A stretch of 64,000 bases of DNA. It comes from Bacteroidales bacterium. Its GTDB lineage: Bacteria; Bacteroidota; Bacteroidia; Bacteroidales; UBA932. Of this stretch, positions 1 through 8,923 are shown piece by piece; position 1 is the first letter of the stretch; each line of letters begins with the position of its first letter. The position numbers and the translations under genes are program-made. Location: contig JAFZUX010000007.1 in NCBI GenBank assembly GCA_017618115.1, positions 1 through 64,000 on the forward strand, given 5' to 3'. The notes under the pieces were generated by a model. That model was not told where the DNA came from and searched no databases. It saw only the letters and a program-made list of their open reading frames with translations.

Positions 1-1
1 C

Positions 2-2929
2 AATCTGGCGAATTGCAAAGCCGATACTCAATATGACATATCTAATGGTGATGTGTTGACGGGTACACTAAGTGTTTATGCACGAATTGTTATTAAAGCC
101 GGAGCTACCGTGACGCTTGACGGTATAGATATCAATGTCACGCTGAATAAATCCAACGGCGCCATTCCCGGCATATATTGCGCGGGCGACGCCACCCTCA
201 TATTAAAGGACGGAACAACGAACAAGGTAAAAGGATTCAGTTCGAATAACGCCGGCATCTACGTGCCCAGCGGAAAGACACTTACCATTCAGGGCGGCAC
301 TGCAGGTACCGGCTCACTTCTAGCCTATGGCGGCAGCAACGCAGCCGGCATAGGTGGAGGCAGTTCCAGTGCTTCCAGCAGTTATAGATCTTGTGGCAAC
401 ATCGTGATTAAGGGTGGCCATATCACGGCAACAGGCGGTAATGGTGCCGGTATTGGTGCAGGCGCATGGACTACAGCCGGCAATATAACTATCTCCGGCG
501 GCGTGGTTACTGCCAGTAGTACCGGTGTTGGTGCCGGTATTGGCACGGGTACTGGTTATCAGAACGGTAATAAAAACTTGTCCTCATGCGGCAATATAGT
601 GATTTCTGGCGGTACGGTCACTGCCACAGGTGGTAGTAATGCTGCCGGGATCGGATCTGCACAGGCTGCTACTTGCGGTACAATCACCATCAGCGGAATG
701 GCTATAGTAACAGCCACCAAGGGTTCAGGCGCCAGCCACAGCATCGGCAAGGGCGCCGGTGCCAATTGCGGCACGGTAACCGTCAACGGCACGGCGGGCT
801 TTATCAGCACCAGCCCATACACCTATACACCGGTTGGTAAATACATCCGCCTGGGTGCTTACAGCGGCGAGTACGTGGATTGGCTTATTGTCAAAAGCAA
901 CAGCAACGGTTTTATGATGCTTAGTAAGTATGTGCTGAAGAATATGACGTTCGGTCCCAACCAAGTCTACACACAAAGTAACATTTATAAGTGGCTTGAC
1001 GCCGATGGAGGCGGCACATTTGAGGACGATTTGGGCCTCACGGCCACCGAGCGCAGCCTGGTGAAGACGGTTAACCTGTCCGGCAGCAACGGTGACGGCA
1101 CCGACCGCTTCATTATCCCTACCCGAGGCGAAGAACTGCCGAACGGCTCGCCATATACCAAGGCATATTACATCTATAACAAGTCAAGCCTCTGCGGCGC
1201 ATTCTGGCTGCGTGAGATACGCGGTACTAACGAAGTCCGCGTAGTTCGCTCCTCGGACGAGACCGTAACTGCCCGCTACAGCAACGTTGGCAACAGCAAC
1301 GGCGTACGCCCGATGTTCTATCTCAACACCGAAGCACTGGCCAATCTAACTTCTACAGGTTCGGGCACGGAGGCTGACCCATACGTATTTCAAACCAGGT
1401 ATGATGTAGCTTTGGATATGGTACCAACTACCGGCGCCACAGTATCTGCCACTGTTACTAGAGGCGGCCAACCACTCTTTACCGCCAACCTGCCCGTTAA
1501 GACGATAGCAGGTGATGTTGTAACTTTAACTGTTACGCCTAATAACAGTTATACGCTCAAGGGCATCACGGTGACAAGCGGCAGCAATCCGGTATCAACC
1601 ACGGGCGAGGGTAATACCCGCACGTTCACCGTGCCGGCAGGCAATGTAAGCGTGAAAGTAGCCCTCTCCCTACCAACTGATGGATCAGGTGCATACCTTA
1701 TCCGCTCGGTTGCAGACTGGGATCTCTTCTGCAGTGAAGTCACCAGCGGCACAACCTTTAGCGGCCAGACCGTGAAGATGACGGCCAACGTCAATGGCGC
1801 AACCACAATGGCGGGTACGAATGAAACCAACTCTTTCCAGGGCACCTTCGACGGCCAGAGCCATACACTGAACGTTAATGTCACCGACGCTCCATTAAGG
1901 TCTGTAAAGAACGCCAACATTCGCAACTTGGTAGTTACGGGCAGTATAACAAACTCAGAAAACCACATTGCAGGTATGTTGAGAGCTACCTATGGCGACA
2001 TACTCATAGAGAACTGCGAAGTGGCTGCCAGCATCAGCGGCGCCAAGTACATGGGTGGATTCATAGGCCATAGTCTTTCTGCAAATATCACCCTCAAGGG
2101 GTGCGTCTTTAGCGGCACACTCAGTCCGACGGGGTCAAACAATATCGGTGGCTTCATAGGTTGGGGCGGTAATGGTGCGCATACATTTATAATCTCCGAC
2201 TGTCTCTTCAACGGTACAGTTACTGGTTCCGCCACCTCAAAGTTCCATCCTGTAGGTTGCTATAGCAATCCTACCCAGCAGACCAGAACGATTACAAACA
2301 CGTACTACACCATTTCTCCTAAGAATATGGATGAAGACAATGACAACAATTCCTTTGTCAAAGGTCTTGATGCTAACTCCAAGGGCAAGCAAGCCTACGC
2401 CTCCGCTTCCGATCCGGGCGATATGGGCGATCTTGTTAAGGACTATGGGTTGCTGAAAGCCTACGTCCACGGCATCCTTTTCAATGGGAAATACTACGTA
2501 GCTGGAACCAGCATTTCGCTTGTTGCAGCCAACATATTTGGTGAGTCCAAGTACGTAGGCACCTTCTTCAATGGAACTAAGGATTACCAGATTATAGAAA
2601 ACGCAAAGGCTTACACAATGAGCCTGGATGGCGGCAATGTGGTCTTCCACCAGATTGGGGAGGACGGCCTAGTAATTCCTCACCAAACAGCCGTTGTTAT
2701 TGTTGCCTCAGAATCCATCATAGATCTCCGCAGCCTGAATTCCACCTCTGTTGAACCACATGAGGGCAACATCCTACGGGGATCTGATACAGATGTAGCA
2801 GTAACCGCAGGCAAGGTGGATGGCAAAACGCCATACGTACTGAACATTTCCGGTAGTGTCCTTGGTTTTTACAAGTTTACCGGCAGCAGTATTCCTGCAG
2901 GAAAAGCATATTATCTTGTAACTGAATAA
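2..2929 (+). CDS. Large surface adhesin-like protein, 5' end outside the window
   Basis: The frame is open back to base 2, so the gene begins upstream and about 975 residues are visible. The first 260 or so residues are rich in Gly, Thr and Asn and repeat segments such as GGxxxAAGIG, as in right-handed beta-helix or carbohydrate-binding surface proteins. Next comes a DUF6273-like domain (WLIVKS, ending FWLREIR and GVRPMFYLN). A bacterial repeat-like beta domain follows (VTPNNSYTLKGITVTSG), then GLUG-type repeats (GGFIGHSLS, GGFIGWGGNG). The C-terminus ends in a compact domain finishing AGKAYYLVTE. I infer a secreted or surface-anchored protein. The coding sequence looks more GC-rich than the housekeeping genes further right. 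A fimbrillin-like lipoprotein begins 4 bases after the stop, so the two are probably co-transcribed. The ligand is unknown. Confidence 0.75.
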   Translation, partial: NLANCKADTQYDISNGDVLTGTLSVYARIVIKAGATVTLDGIDINVTLNKSNGAIPGIYCAGDATLILKDGTTNKVKGFSSNNAGIYVPSGKTLTIQGGTAGTGSLLAYGGSNAAGIGGGSSSASSSYRSCGNIVIKGGHITATGGNGAGIGAGAWTTAGNITISGGVVTASSTGVGAGIGTGTGYQNGNKNLSSCGNIVISGGTVTATGGSNAAGIGSAQAATCGTITISGMAIVTATKGSGASHSIGKGAGANCGTVTVNGTAGFISTSPYTYTPVGKYIRLGAYSGEYVDWLIVKSNSNGFMMLSKYVLKNMTFGPNQVYTQSNIYKWLDADGGGTFEDDLGLTATERSLVKTVNLSGSNGDGTDRFIIPTRGEELPNGSPYTKAYYIYNKSSLCGAFWLREIRGTNEVRVVRSSDETVTARYSNVGNSNGVRPMFYLNTEALANLTSTGSGTEADPYVFQTRYDVALDMVPTTGATVSATVTRGGQPLFTANLPVKTIAGDVVTLTVTPNNSYTLKGITVTSGSNPVSTTGEGNTRTFTVPAGNVSVKVALSLPTDGSGAYLIRSVADWDLFCSEVTSGTTFSGQTVKMTANVNGATTMAGTNETNSFQGTFDGQSHTLNVNVTDAPLRSVKNANIRNLVVTGSITNSENHIAGMLRATYGDILIENCEVAASISGAKYMGGFIGHSLSANITLKGCVFSGTLSPTGSNNIGGFIGWGGNGAHTFIISDCLFNGTVTGSATSKFHPVGCYSNPTQQTRTITNTYYTISPKNMDEDNDNNSFVKGLDANSKGKQAYASASDPGDMGDLVKDYGLLKAYVHGILFNGKYYVAGTSISLVAANIFGESKYVGTFFNGTKDYQIIENAKAYTMSLDGGNVVFHQIGEDGLVIPHQTAVVIVASESIIDLRSLNSTSVEPHEGNILRGSDTDVAVTAGKVDGKTPYVLNISGSVLGFYKFTGSSIPAGKAYYLVTE

Positions 2930-2933
2930 TATT

Positions 2934-3875
2934 ATGAAAAAGAATATATTACTGATAGCCGCCCTTCTGGGCGCAATGGCCTGGACAAGCTGCCAGAAGA
3001 TGGAGGATGATTTCATCAATGGAGTTCCGGATGTGGCAGATGACCAGGAAAAAGTTACCTATAACGTTACTATTAGTGCCGTAAAAAATGACGGGCCTAA
3101 AACTAAGGGCCTTGCCATAGAAGGCGAAGAAGCCTCCACTACCGTGCTTCAATCCATCTGGAAGAGTGGTGAAGAAGTGAAAGTGTACCTTGGCACTGAC
3201 TGCATTGGCACACTCACGGCAACACCGGACGGAACAGATGCTCACAGAGCCACGCTTTCCGGAACCGTTACCACTTCCGGCATAACGCCAGGAACAACAA
3301 CCCTTACCCTACTCACCCCGCGTGAGGCATGGGACTACACCGGCCAGGTGGGTAAACTGCTGATTTCAGACGATGCGGTTAACTCAATTGAGAAGAAGTA
3401 TCATTACACAGTAGCTTCTAATGTGTTGGTAACGGCTGTTGCCGGTAGCAGTATTACTACAGAAGAAGGCCACTTTACCAACAAGCAGAGTATATATAGG
3501 CTCAGCTTCCGCTATGATAATGGTTCAACAAAGACCGCCATCACAACCAAATCCGTGACTATCTCGGCCGCGAACGGCCATCTGGTACAGAGTCAGAACG
3601 TGGATGGTTCAACTGTGGTAGAAGGTCCCATTTCCGTGACCCTGGCTACTGCTTCCGCAGACCCTTTCTTTGCAGCCCTCAGAAATACAGACGAAACCAA
3701 TGCCGAAGCTCTCACCTTTACGGTGATTGATGCCTACGGTGTCACTTACCGTGGTTCCAAGACCATCCAAGCTGAAAACAAAGCCAACGGCACCTTTGTG
3801 AGCGTCAAGAACGCTTCGCTGGATGAGCGCCTTCAACTGGCACAAAGCTCCACTGAAGTGGATACTGCCTTGTAA
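2934..3875 (+). CDS. Fimbrillin-like lipoprotein
   Basis: This 313-residue protein starts MKKNILLIAALLG and carries a lipobox, AWTSC, near residue 20, so it is predicted to be lipidated and exported. The body is Thr/Ser-rich beta-type sequence, with motifs reminiscent of the FimA/Mfa fimbrillin families of Bacteroidales (a stretch near residue 70 on metabolic-gate-like features WKSGEEVKVYLG, and a late FTVIDAYGVTYRG strand). It lies 4 bases after the adhesin gene and a strong terminator follows, so the pair form the end of one transcript. Fimbrillin precursors are lipidated and later cleaved at Arg, which would fit a cell-surface fibre or anchor role. The family call rests on general resemblance only; a generic cell-surface lipoprotein is the alternative. 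Confidence 0.65.
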   Translation: MKKNILLIAALLGAMAWTSCQKMEDDFINGVPDVADDQEKVTYNVTISAVKNDGPKTKGLAIEGEEASTTVLQSIWKSGEEVKVYLGTDCIGTLTATPDGTDAHRATLSGTVTTSGITPGTTTLTLLTPREAWDYTGQVGKLLISDDAVNSIEKKYHYTVASNVLVTAVAGSSITTEEGHFTNKQSIYRLSFRYDNGSTKTAITTKSVTISAANGHLVQSQNVDGSTVVEGPISVTLATASADPFFAALRNTDETNAEALTFTVIDAYGVTYRGSKTIQAENKANGTFVSVKNASLDERLQLAQSSTEVDTAL

Positions 3876-3907
3876 GAGCCTTGAAATAAAGACATTTCTA
3901 TAAACGC

Positions 3908-3947
3908 AAAGCGGTCACATCAATAGATTGTGGCCGCTTTTGCTTTC
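3908..3947 (+). terminator. Intrinsic terminator after the adhesin-lipoprotein pair
   Basis: A 12-bp stem (3908-3919 with 3929-3940, one G.U pair) has a 9-base loop and is followed by a T-rich run. It lies 33 bases after the lipoprotein stop. Confidence 0.8.
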
Positions 3948-4140
3948 ACTAAACAGGAATAGCTGCGCCATAAAGAGGGATATTGGTTAACCATGATTAT
4001 TCTCAACAAAAAGTCCGACTAAAATGTGCGCAGACTACAGATAAATCAACCTAAATGACATCCTGTTTTACCTTGCTGACCTTTCGGCTTGGAATGTAAA
4101 AACTACCTACATTTCCAAATCCTTGCAAGGTTTGCAAAGA
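3948..4140. other. Gap between the terminator and the KilA-N promoter
   Basis: No coding frame or RNA gene is visible. Just before the promoter there are two palindromes, CCTTGCAAGG at 4121-4130 and TTTGCAAA at 4131-4138, and a 6-bp inverted repeat AATGTA/TACATT at about 4093-4113. These could bind a regulator of the gene that follows. Confidence 0.5.
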
Positions 4141-4172
4141 TTTGCTTTTGCTCATCGTTTCATCTAAATTTG
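4141..4172 (+). promoter_or_regulatory. Bacteroidetes-type promoter of the KilA-N gene
   Basis: TTTG at 4141-4144 is followed after 20 bases by TAAATTTG at 4165-4172. This matches the known Bacteroidetes -33/-7 pattern. The expected transcript start lies about 20 bases before the ATG at 4198. Confidence 0.65.
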
Positions 4173-4197
4173 TACAGACACAAAAAATACGAAAGAT

Positions 4198-5019
4198 ATG
4201 GTGGGTAAAAACACTGAAATAACGGTCAAGGATGTACTCATCCGGACAATGAAGAAGGATGGAATTGATTATATCTGCATCACCGATATCGCTCGGCAAA
4301 AGAATCCAGTGGAACCAAAAGATGTTGTAAAAAACTGGATGAGGCAAAAAAACACGCTAGAGTATCTCGGTTTGTGGGAGAGGCTATATAACCCTGGCTT
4401 TAAAGGGGTCGAATTCGACCCCCTTTTGGTAGAGGCCGGAAGCAATTCATTCACAATGAGCCCTTCCAGATGGGTAGATATGACTGCTGCTATTGGAATC
4501 CTAACAAAGAGTGGTAAAGGAGGTGGGACTTATGCCATAACCGACATCGCCTTCAAGTTCGCCAACTGGGTGTCCGTGGAGTTTGAACTCTACCTTGTGA
4601 AAGAATTCCAGCGGCTGAAGAAGGAAGAGCAGAAATTGCTGGGCTGGTCCGCAAAACGGGAACTATCAAAGATTAACTACCGAATCCATACTGATGCTAT
4701 TAAACATAATCTGATTCCAAAAGAGGTTACTCCGCTCCAGGCCAATATGATCTATGCAGAAGAAGCAGATGTGCTGAATGTTGCTATGTTTGGGGTTACA
4801 GCCAAACAGTGGCGGGAGGCAAATCCCGAATTGAAGGGCAATATTCGCGATTATGCTTCCATCAATGAGCTTATATGCCTGTCCAATATGGAGAATATCA
4901 ATTCAGTACTCATCAATGATGGGATGCAGCAAAGCGAACGGCTAATCAAATTGAACAAGATTGCCATCCAGCAAATGATGATACTGGAAGGTAATAACAA
5001 CCGGCACCTGTTGAAATAG
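4198..5019 (+). CDS. KilA-N domain protein
   Basis: This 273-residue protein has an N-terminal KilA-N domain over roughly residues 10-140: YICITDIARQ, then VKNWMRQKNTLEYLGLWE, the conserved WVDMTAAIGI, and KFANWVSVEFELYLVKEF. KilA-N is a DNA-binding fold common in phage antirepressors and large DNA viruses. The C-terminal half looks helical (WSAKRELSKINYRIHTDAI, later AKQWREANPELKGNIRDY), like the tails seen in stand-alone bacterial KilA-N proteins. It has its own promoter and convergent neighbours and is not next to any phage genes. I infer a mobile or defence-related DNA-binding protein. The domain call is firm and the role is unknown. Confidence 0.8.
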   Translation: MVGKNTEITVKDVLIRTMKKDGIDYICITDIARQKNPVEPKDVVKNWMRQKNTLEYLGLWERLYNPGFKGVEFDPLLVEAGSNSFTMSPSRWVDMTAAIGILTKSGKGGGTYAITDIAFKFANWVSVEFELYLVKEFQRLKKEEQKLLGWSAKRELSKINYRIHTDAIKHNLIPKEVTPLQANMIYAEEADVLNVAMFGVTAKQWREANPELKGNIRDYASINELICLSNMENINSVLINDGMQQSERLIKLNKIAIQQMMILEGNNNRHLLK

Positions 5020-5054
5020 GATATCTAAGGCATCTGCTTCCTTCCGATTTCAAA

Positions 5055-6032
5055 TTAGAGATCTTTTCCGATGTCACTCAGCACACGGAGAACGTGCTGG
5101 ATGGAGCCGTCTTTTACAATTATCTTTTTCTGTGAATCAAGGATATAGATTCCCGGGATTGCACGCAGCACGTAAACGTCTCCGTTAGAGAAGGTTCCGT
5201 CTGCATCACACGCGTAAATCCAGTCCGTTGGGAACTCGCTCCTCTTCTCCCTCCACATCTGACTCTCAGCCTCCGGAGCCATTGCCAGAACCTTCATCTT
5301 TCCCGCCCCCACAAGGTTCATAATCATATCAGATTTCTTCATCATCTCAAGCGTCTGATGGCAGTTACCGCAGTCCGGAGAGAAGAAGAAAATCAGAAGA
5401 TAATCTGCATTTATGGAGTACATGTTCTTTATGCCGTAACCCGTAGAGAACTTAAAATCAGAGGCTACCGTTCCCACACGGTTAAGGTTGCAGATAGAGA
5501 GTTGATAACCGTAAGATGCCTTTACATGCTGAGGAATCACCTTGCACTTTTGAATACCCTGCAGCACAGGAAGATAGAGCTCATCATTCATCATCGGCGA
5601 TGCGGAATTGAACAACAACTTTTCACTCTCTTCCATTATGGTACCAAAGAAATTAGGCATCCCCTTTTCCGCCATTGCCACTGCACGCTCTACAAGATTT
5701 GTCATGGAACTTACGGCAACAGAGTCGTTTACATTCTCCAGAAGTGCCACATAGTTCTTAAATGATTCCGTAAAGATTGCGCGGCTCACTCCCAAAATTT
5801 CTGCAGTATCTCTTGTAGGTTTCAGTTTCAGAAGACGGTCTCTGCTAAGGAACTCATCCCAGTAATGCTTTGCAGTATACTCCGCAGAGAGCGTTCTGCT
5901 GCTCTTAACAGATTCCGGAACCTTTACACTTGGGAAAATATTTGTCTGATAGGGAGTTGCATTGTTATCTGCACCCCGCTTGCATCCTGCAAAAAGTGCC
6001 AGACACACAATTATGAGAGGCAGGGTTTTCAT
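5055..6032 (-). CDS. DUF5106/thioredoxin-like lipoprotein
   Basis: This 325-residue protein begins MKTLPLIIVCLALFAGCKRG with a lipobox ending at Cys17, so it is predicted to be a periplasm-facing lipoprotein. Residues 40-190 resemble the helical DUF5106 domain. The C-terminal 130 residues are a thioredoxin fold with FFFSPDCGNCHQ, whose CGNC pair is the expected redox motif, and a cis-Pro region AIPGIYIL. Proteins of this type are thought to reduce or isomerise disulfides in exported proteins of Bacteroidales. The start codon lies 2 bases beyond the 3' end of tRNA-Gln, leaving no room for a separate promoter or leader, so the message is probably made with the tRNA. Confidence 0.8.
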   Translation of the reverse strand: MKTLPLIIVCLALFAGCKRGADNNATPYQTNIFPSVKVPESVKSSRTLSAEYTAKHYWDEFLSRDRLLKLKPTRDTAEILGVSRAIFTESFKNYVALLENVNDSVAVSSMTNLVERAVAMAEKGMPNFFGTIMEESEKLLFNSASPMMNDELYLPVLQGIQKCKVIPQHVKASYGYQLSICNLNRVGTVASDFKFSTGYGIKNMYSINADYLLIFFFSPDCGNCHQTLEMMKKSDMIMNLVGAGKMKVLAMAPEAESQMWREKRSEFPTDWIYACDADGTFSNGDVYVLRAIPGIYILDSQKKIIVKDGSIQHVLRVLSDIGKDL

Positions 6033-6034
6033 AG

Positions 6035-6105
6035 TTGAGATACCAGGATTCGAACCTGGACAAACAGAACCAAAATCTGTTGTGCTACCATTACACCATA
6101 TCTCA
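6035..6105 (-). tRNA. tRNA-Gln (anticodon TTG)
   Basis: Read on the minus strand, the acceptor arms TGAGATA (6099-6105) and TATCTCA (6036-6042) pair fully. The D stem is GTGT/GCAC. The anticodon stem ACAGA/TCTGT closes a loop TTTTGGT with anticodon TTG, and the T arm CCAGG-TTCGAAT-CCTGG is perfect. The discriminator base is A and CCA is not encoded. A promoter lies just upstream. Confidence 0.95.
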
Positions 6106-6114
6106 ATGGGTCGG

Positions 6115-6145
6115 CAAAAATAAGCAAAAAATGGTTACGCCCAAA
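6115..6145 (-). promoter_or_regulatory. Promoter of tRNA-Gln and the DUF5106 lipoprotein
   Basis: On the minus strand, TTTG (6145-6142) is followed after 19 bases by TATTTTTG (6122-6115). The expected start is near 6110, about 5 bases before the tRNA. Confidence 0.65.
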
Positions 6146-6149
6146 ACGC

Positions 6150-6599
6150 CTATCTTTTAGCTTTGAAGAAGGAGGTCATCATCTCCTGGCACTCTTTCTC
6201 AAGTACGCCTGCAACAACCTCAGTCTTAGGATGATATAAAGAGGGCGCAAACTTTGAAGCGCCGCGCTTAGGATCCTTACAACCGTAAACCACCCTCCCA
6301 ATTTGCGCCCAGGAGAGTGCAGCCGCACACATAGGACACGGTTCCACAGTCACATATAAGGTGCATCTGTCCAGATACTTACCACCCAGATGAGCAGAGG
6401 CCGCCGTTATAGCCTGCATCTCTGCATGAGCAGTTGGATCCTTCAGCATCTGAATGAGGTTATGCCCTCTGGCAATCACCCTCCTTTCAGCCACAATAAC
6501 GCACCCTACCGGCACCTCACCCTCATCTGCCGCAGCCTGCGCCTCCTTCAGCGCCTGCATCATAAAATCCACATCTATCTTTAACTGCTCAATGTCCAT
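6150..6599 (-). CDS. tadA: tRNA-specific adenosine deaminase
   Basis: This 149-residue cytoplasmic enzyme converts the wobble adenosine of tRNA-Arg(ACG) to inosine, allowing one tRNA to read several Arg codons. The zinc-binding motifs of the cytidine/deoxycytidylate deaminase fold are complete: HAE at 58-60, with Glu60 as proton shuttle, and PCPMC with Cys88 and Cys91. Length and start (MDIEQLKID) suit the family. A TATATTTG -7 element lies about 20 bases upstream at 6621-6628. The gene sits upstream of tRNA-Gln on the same strand. Guanine deaminase-like paralogues are the main alternative, but the motif layout and small size favour TadA. Confidence 0.92.
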   Translation of the reverse strand: MDIEQLKIDVDFMMQALKEAQAAADEGEVPVGCVIVAERRVIARGHNLIQMLKDPTAHAEMQAITAASAHLGGKYLDRCTLYVTVEPCPMCAAALSWAQIGRVVYGCKDPKRGASKFAPSLYHPKTEVVAGVLEKECQEMMTSFFKAKR

Positions 6600-6620
6600 C
6601 TTTTACTGTTTATTCTTCCA

Positions 6621-6628
6621 CAAATATA
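6621..6628 (-). promoter_or_regulatory. Likely -7 element of tadA
   Basis: TATATTTG on the minus strand lies 22 bases before the start codon. The best -33 candidate (TTTG at 6648-6645) is only 16 bases away, so only the -7 element is supported. Confidence 0.4.
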
Positions 6629-6661
6629 CAAAACTCCATTCCACCAAACTCCCCTCTCCTG

Positions 6662-6753
6662 CAAAACGTGCAAGGTGTCCCATTCTCAGCACCACCTTGC
6701 ACATTTTCACCCCCAAAACGTGCAAGGTGTCCCAAAATCGGGACACCTTACAC
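6662..6753. repeat. Tandem hairpins with a 21-bp direct repeat upstream of groES
   Basis: A 21-base sequence occurs at 6662-6682 and again at 6714-6734, 52 bases apart. Each copy is the left arm of a hairpin. The first pairs 6668-6677 with 6693-6702 (10 bp). The second pairs 6720-6733 with 6740-6753 (14 positions, one mismatch) around a 6-base loop. They lie about 90-180 bases before the predicted groES transcript start. They could be activator sites for a sigma-54 promoter or a dispersed intergenic repeat; the sequence does not decide. Confidence 0.7.
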
Positions 6754-6817
6754 ACTTCAGGAGCCCAACCAAAGGGCAAAAGTACCCCATGACCGCCAAA
6801 ATGGCAGTTGGGCGGGC

Positions 6818-6832
6818 TGGCACATCCTTTGC
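6818..6832 (+). promoter_or_regulatory. Sigma-54 type promoter of groES-groEL
   Basis: TGGCAC (6818-6823), five bases, then TTGC (6829-6832) matches the RpoN consensus, with the invariant GG and GC exactly 10 bases apart. The expected start is near 6844, about 20 bases before the groES ATG. No TAnnTTTG box is present in the leader. Confidence 0.65.
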
Positions 6833-6864
6833 CCTACTCTAAATAACAATTAAAAAATAGCATT

Positions 6865-7140
6865 ATGACAATAAAACCATTAGCAGACAGAGTTCTTATT
6901 GAGCCTAAAGAGGCCGAGAAGAAAACAGCAAGCGGAATCATTATTCCGGATAACGCAAAGGAAAAACCTCAAGAGGGTAAGGTTATTGCAGCCGGTCCCG
7001 GCAAAAAGGATGAGCCTATGGAGCTCAAGGTTGGTGACGTTGTTCTCTACGGAAAATATGCCGGCACAGAGGTTAACTCCCCTGATGGAAAAGTCTATAT
7101 GATTATGCGTCAGAGTGATGTCCTTGCAGTAATCGGTTAA
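6865..7140 (+). CDS. groES: Co-chaperonin GroES
   Basis: This 91-residue protein ([14 protein letters not shown]) is the 10-kDa lid of the GroEL chamber, which caps the folding cavity and controls release of substrate proteins in the cytosol. The mobile loop is present around residues 17-33 ([18 protein letters not shown]), as is the conserved GKVIAAGPG and the roof region. Length is normal. groEL follows 24 bases later, so this is the usual groESL operon. Upstream lie a sigma-54 type promoter and two hairpins. No CIRCE operator for HrcA is visible in the leader, so regulation differs from the Firmicutes model. Confidence 0.98.
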   Translation: MTIKPLADRVLIEPKEAEKKTASGIIIPDNAKEKPQEGKVIAAGPGKKDEPMELKVGDVVLYGKYAGTEVNSPDGKVYMIMRQSDVLAVIG

Positions 7141-7152
7141 TCGGAAAAATAG

Positions 7153-8796
<1,644 letters not shown>

Positions 8797-8838
8797 TCAG
8801 TGCAATGCATAGCTCTGAATTTTAAAACGTTAAGCAAA

Positions 8839-8880
8839 GGCGGTCCGGTAAAAACTACGGACCGTCTTTCTTTATTTTTA
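8839..8880 (+). terminator. Intrinsic terminator after groEL
   Basis: A 9-bp stem (8839-8847 with 8858-8866, one G.U pair) has a 10-base A-rich loop and is followed by a T-rich run to about 8880. Confidence 0.8.
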
Positions 8881-8889
8881 CGTTTTTTA

Positions 8890-8897
8890 TATATTTG
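8890..8897 (+). promoter_or_regulatory. Likely -7 element of the gldE operon
   Basis: TATATTTG lies 27 bases before the chosen gldE start. The -33 region is only a T-rich stretch, so the match is partial. Confidence 0.4.
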
Positions 8898-8923
8898 TAG
8901 CCGATAACCAACACTTTAGATAA

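Noticed and set aside
6662..6734. Possible CRISPR array
   Set aside because: Only two repeat copies 52 bases apart, each half of its own hairpin, and no cas genes in the window.
6600..6864. CIRCE/HrcA operator upstream of groES
   Set aside because: The TTAGCACTC-type inverted repeat is absent; the hairpins here have a different sequence and position.
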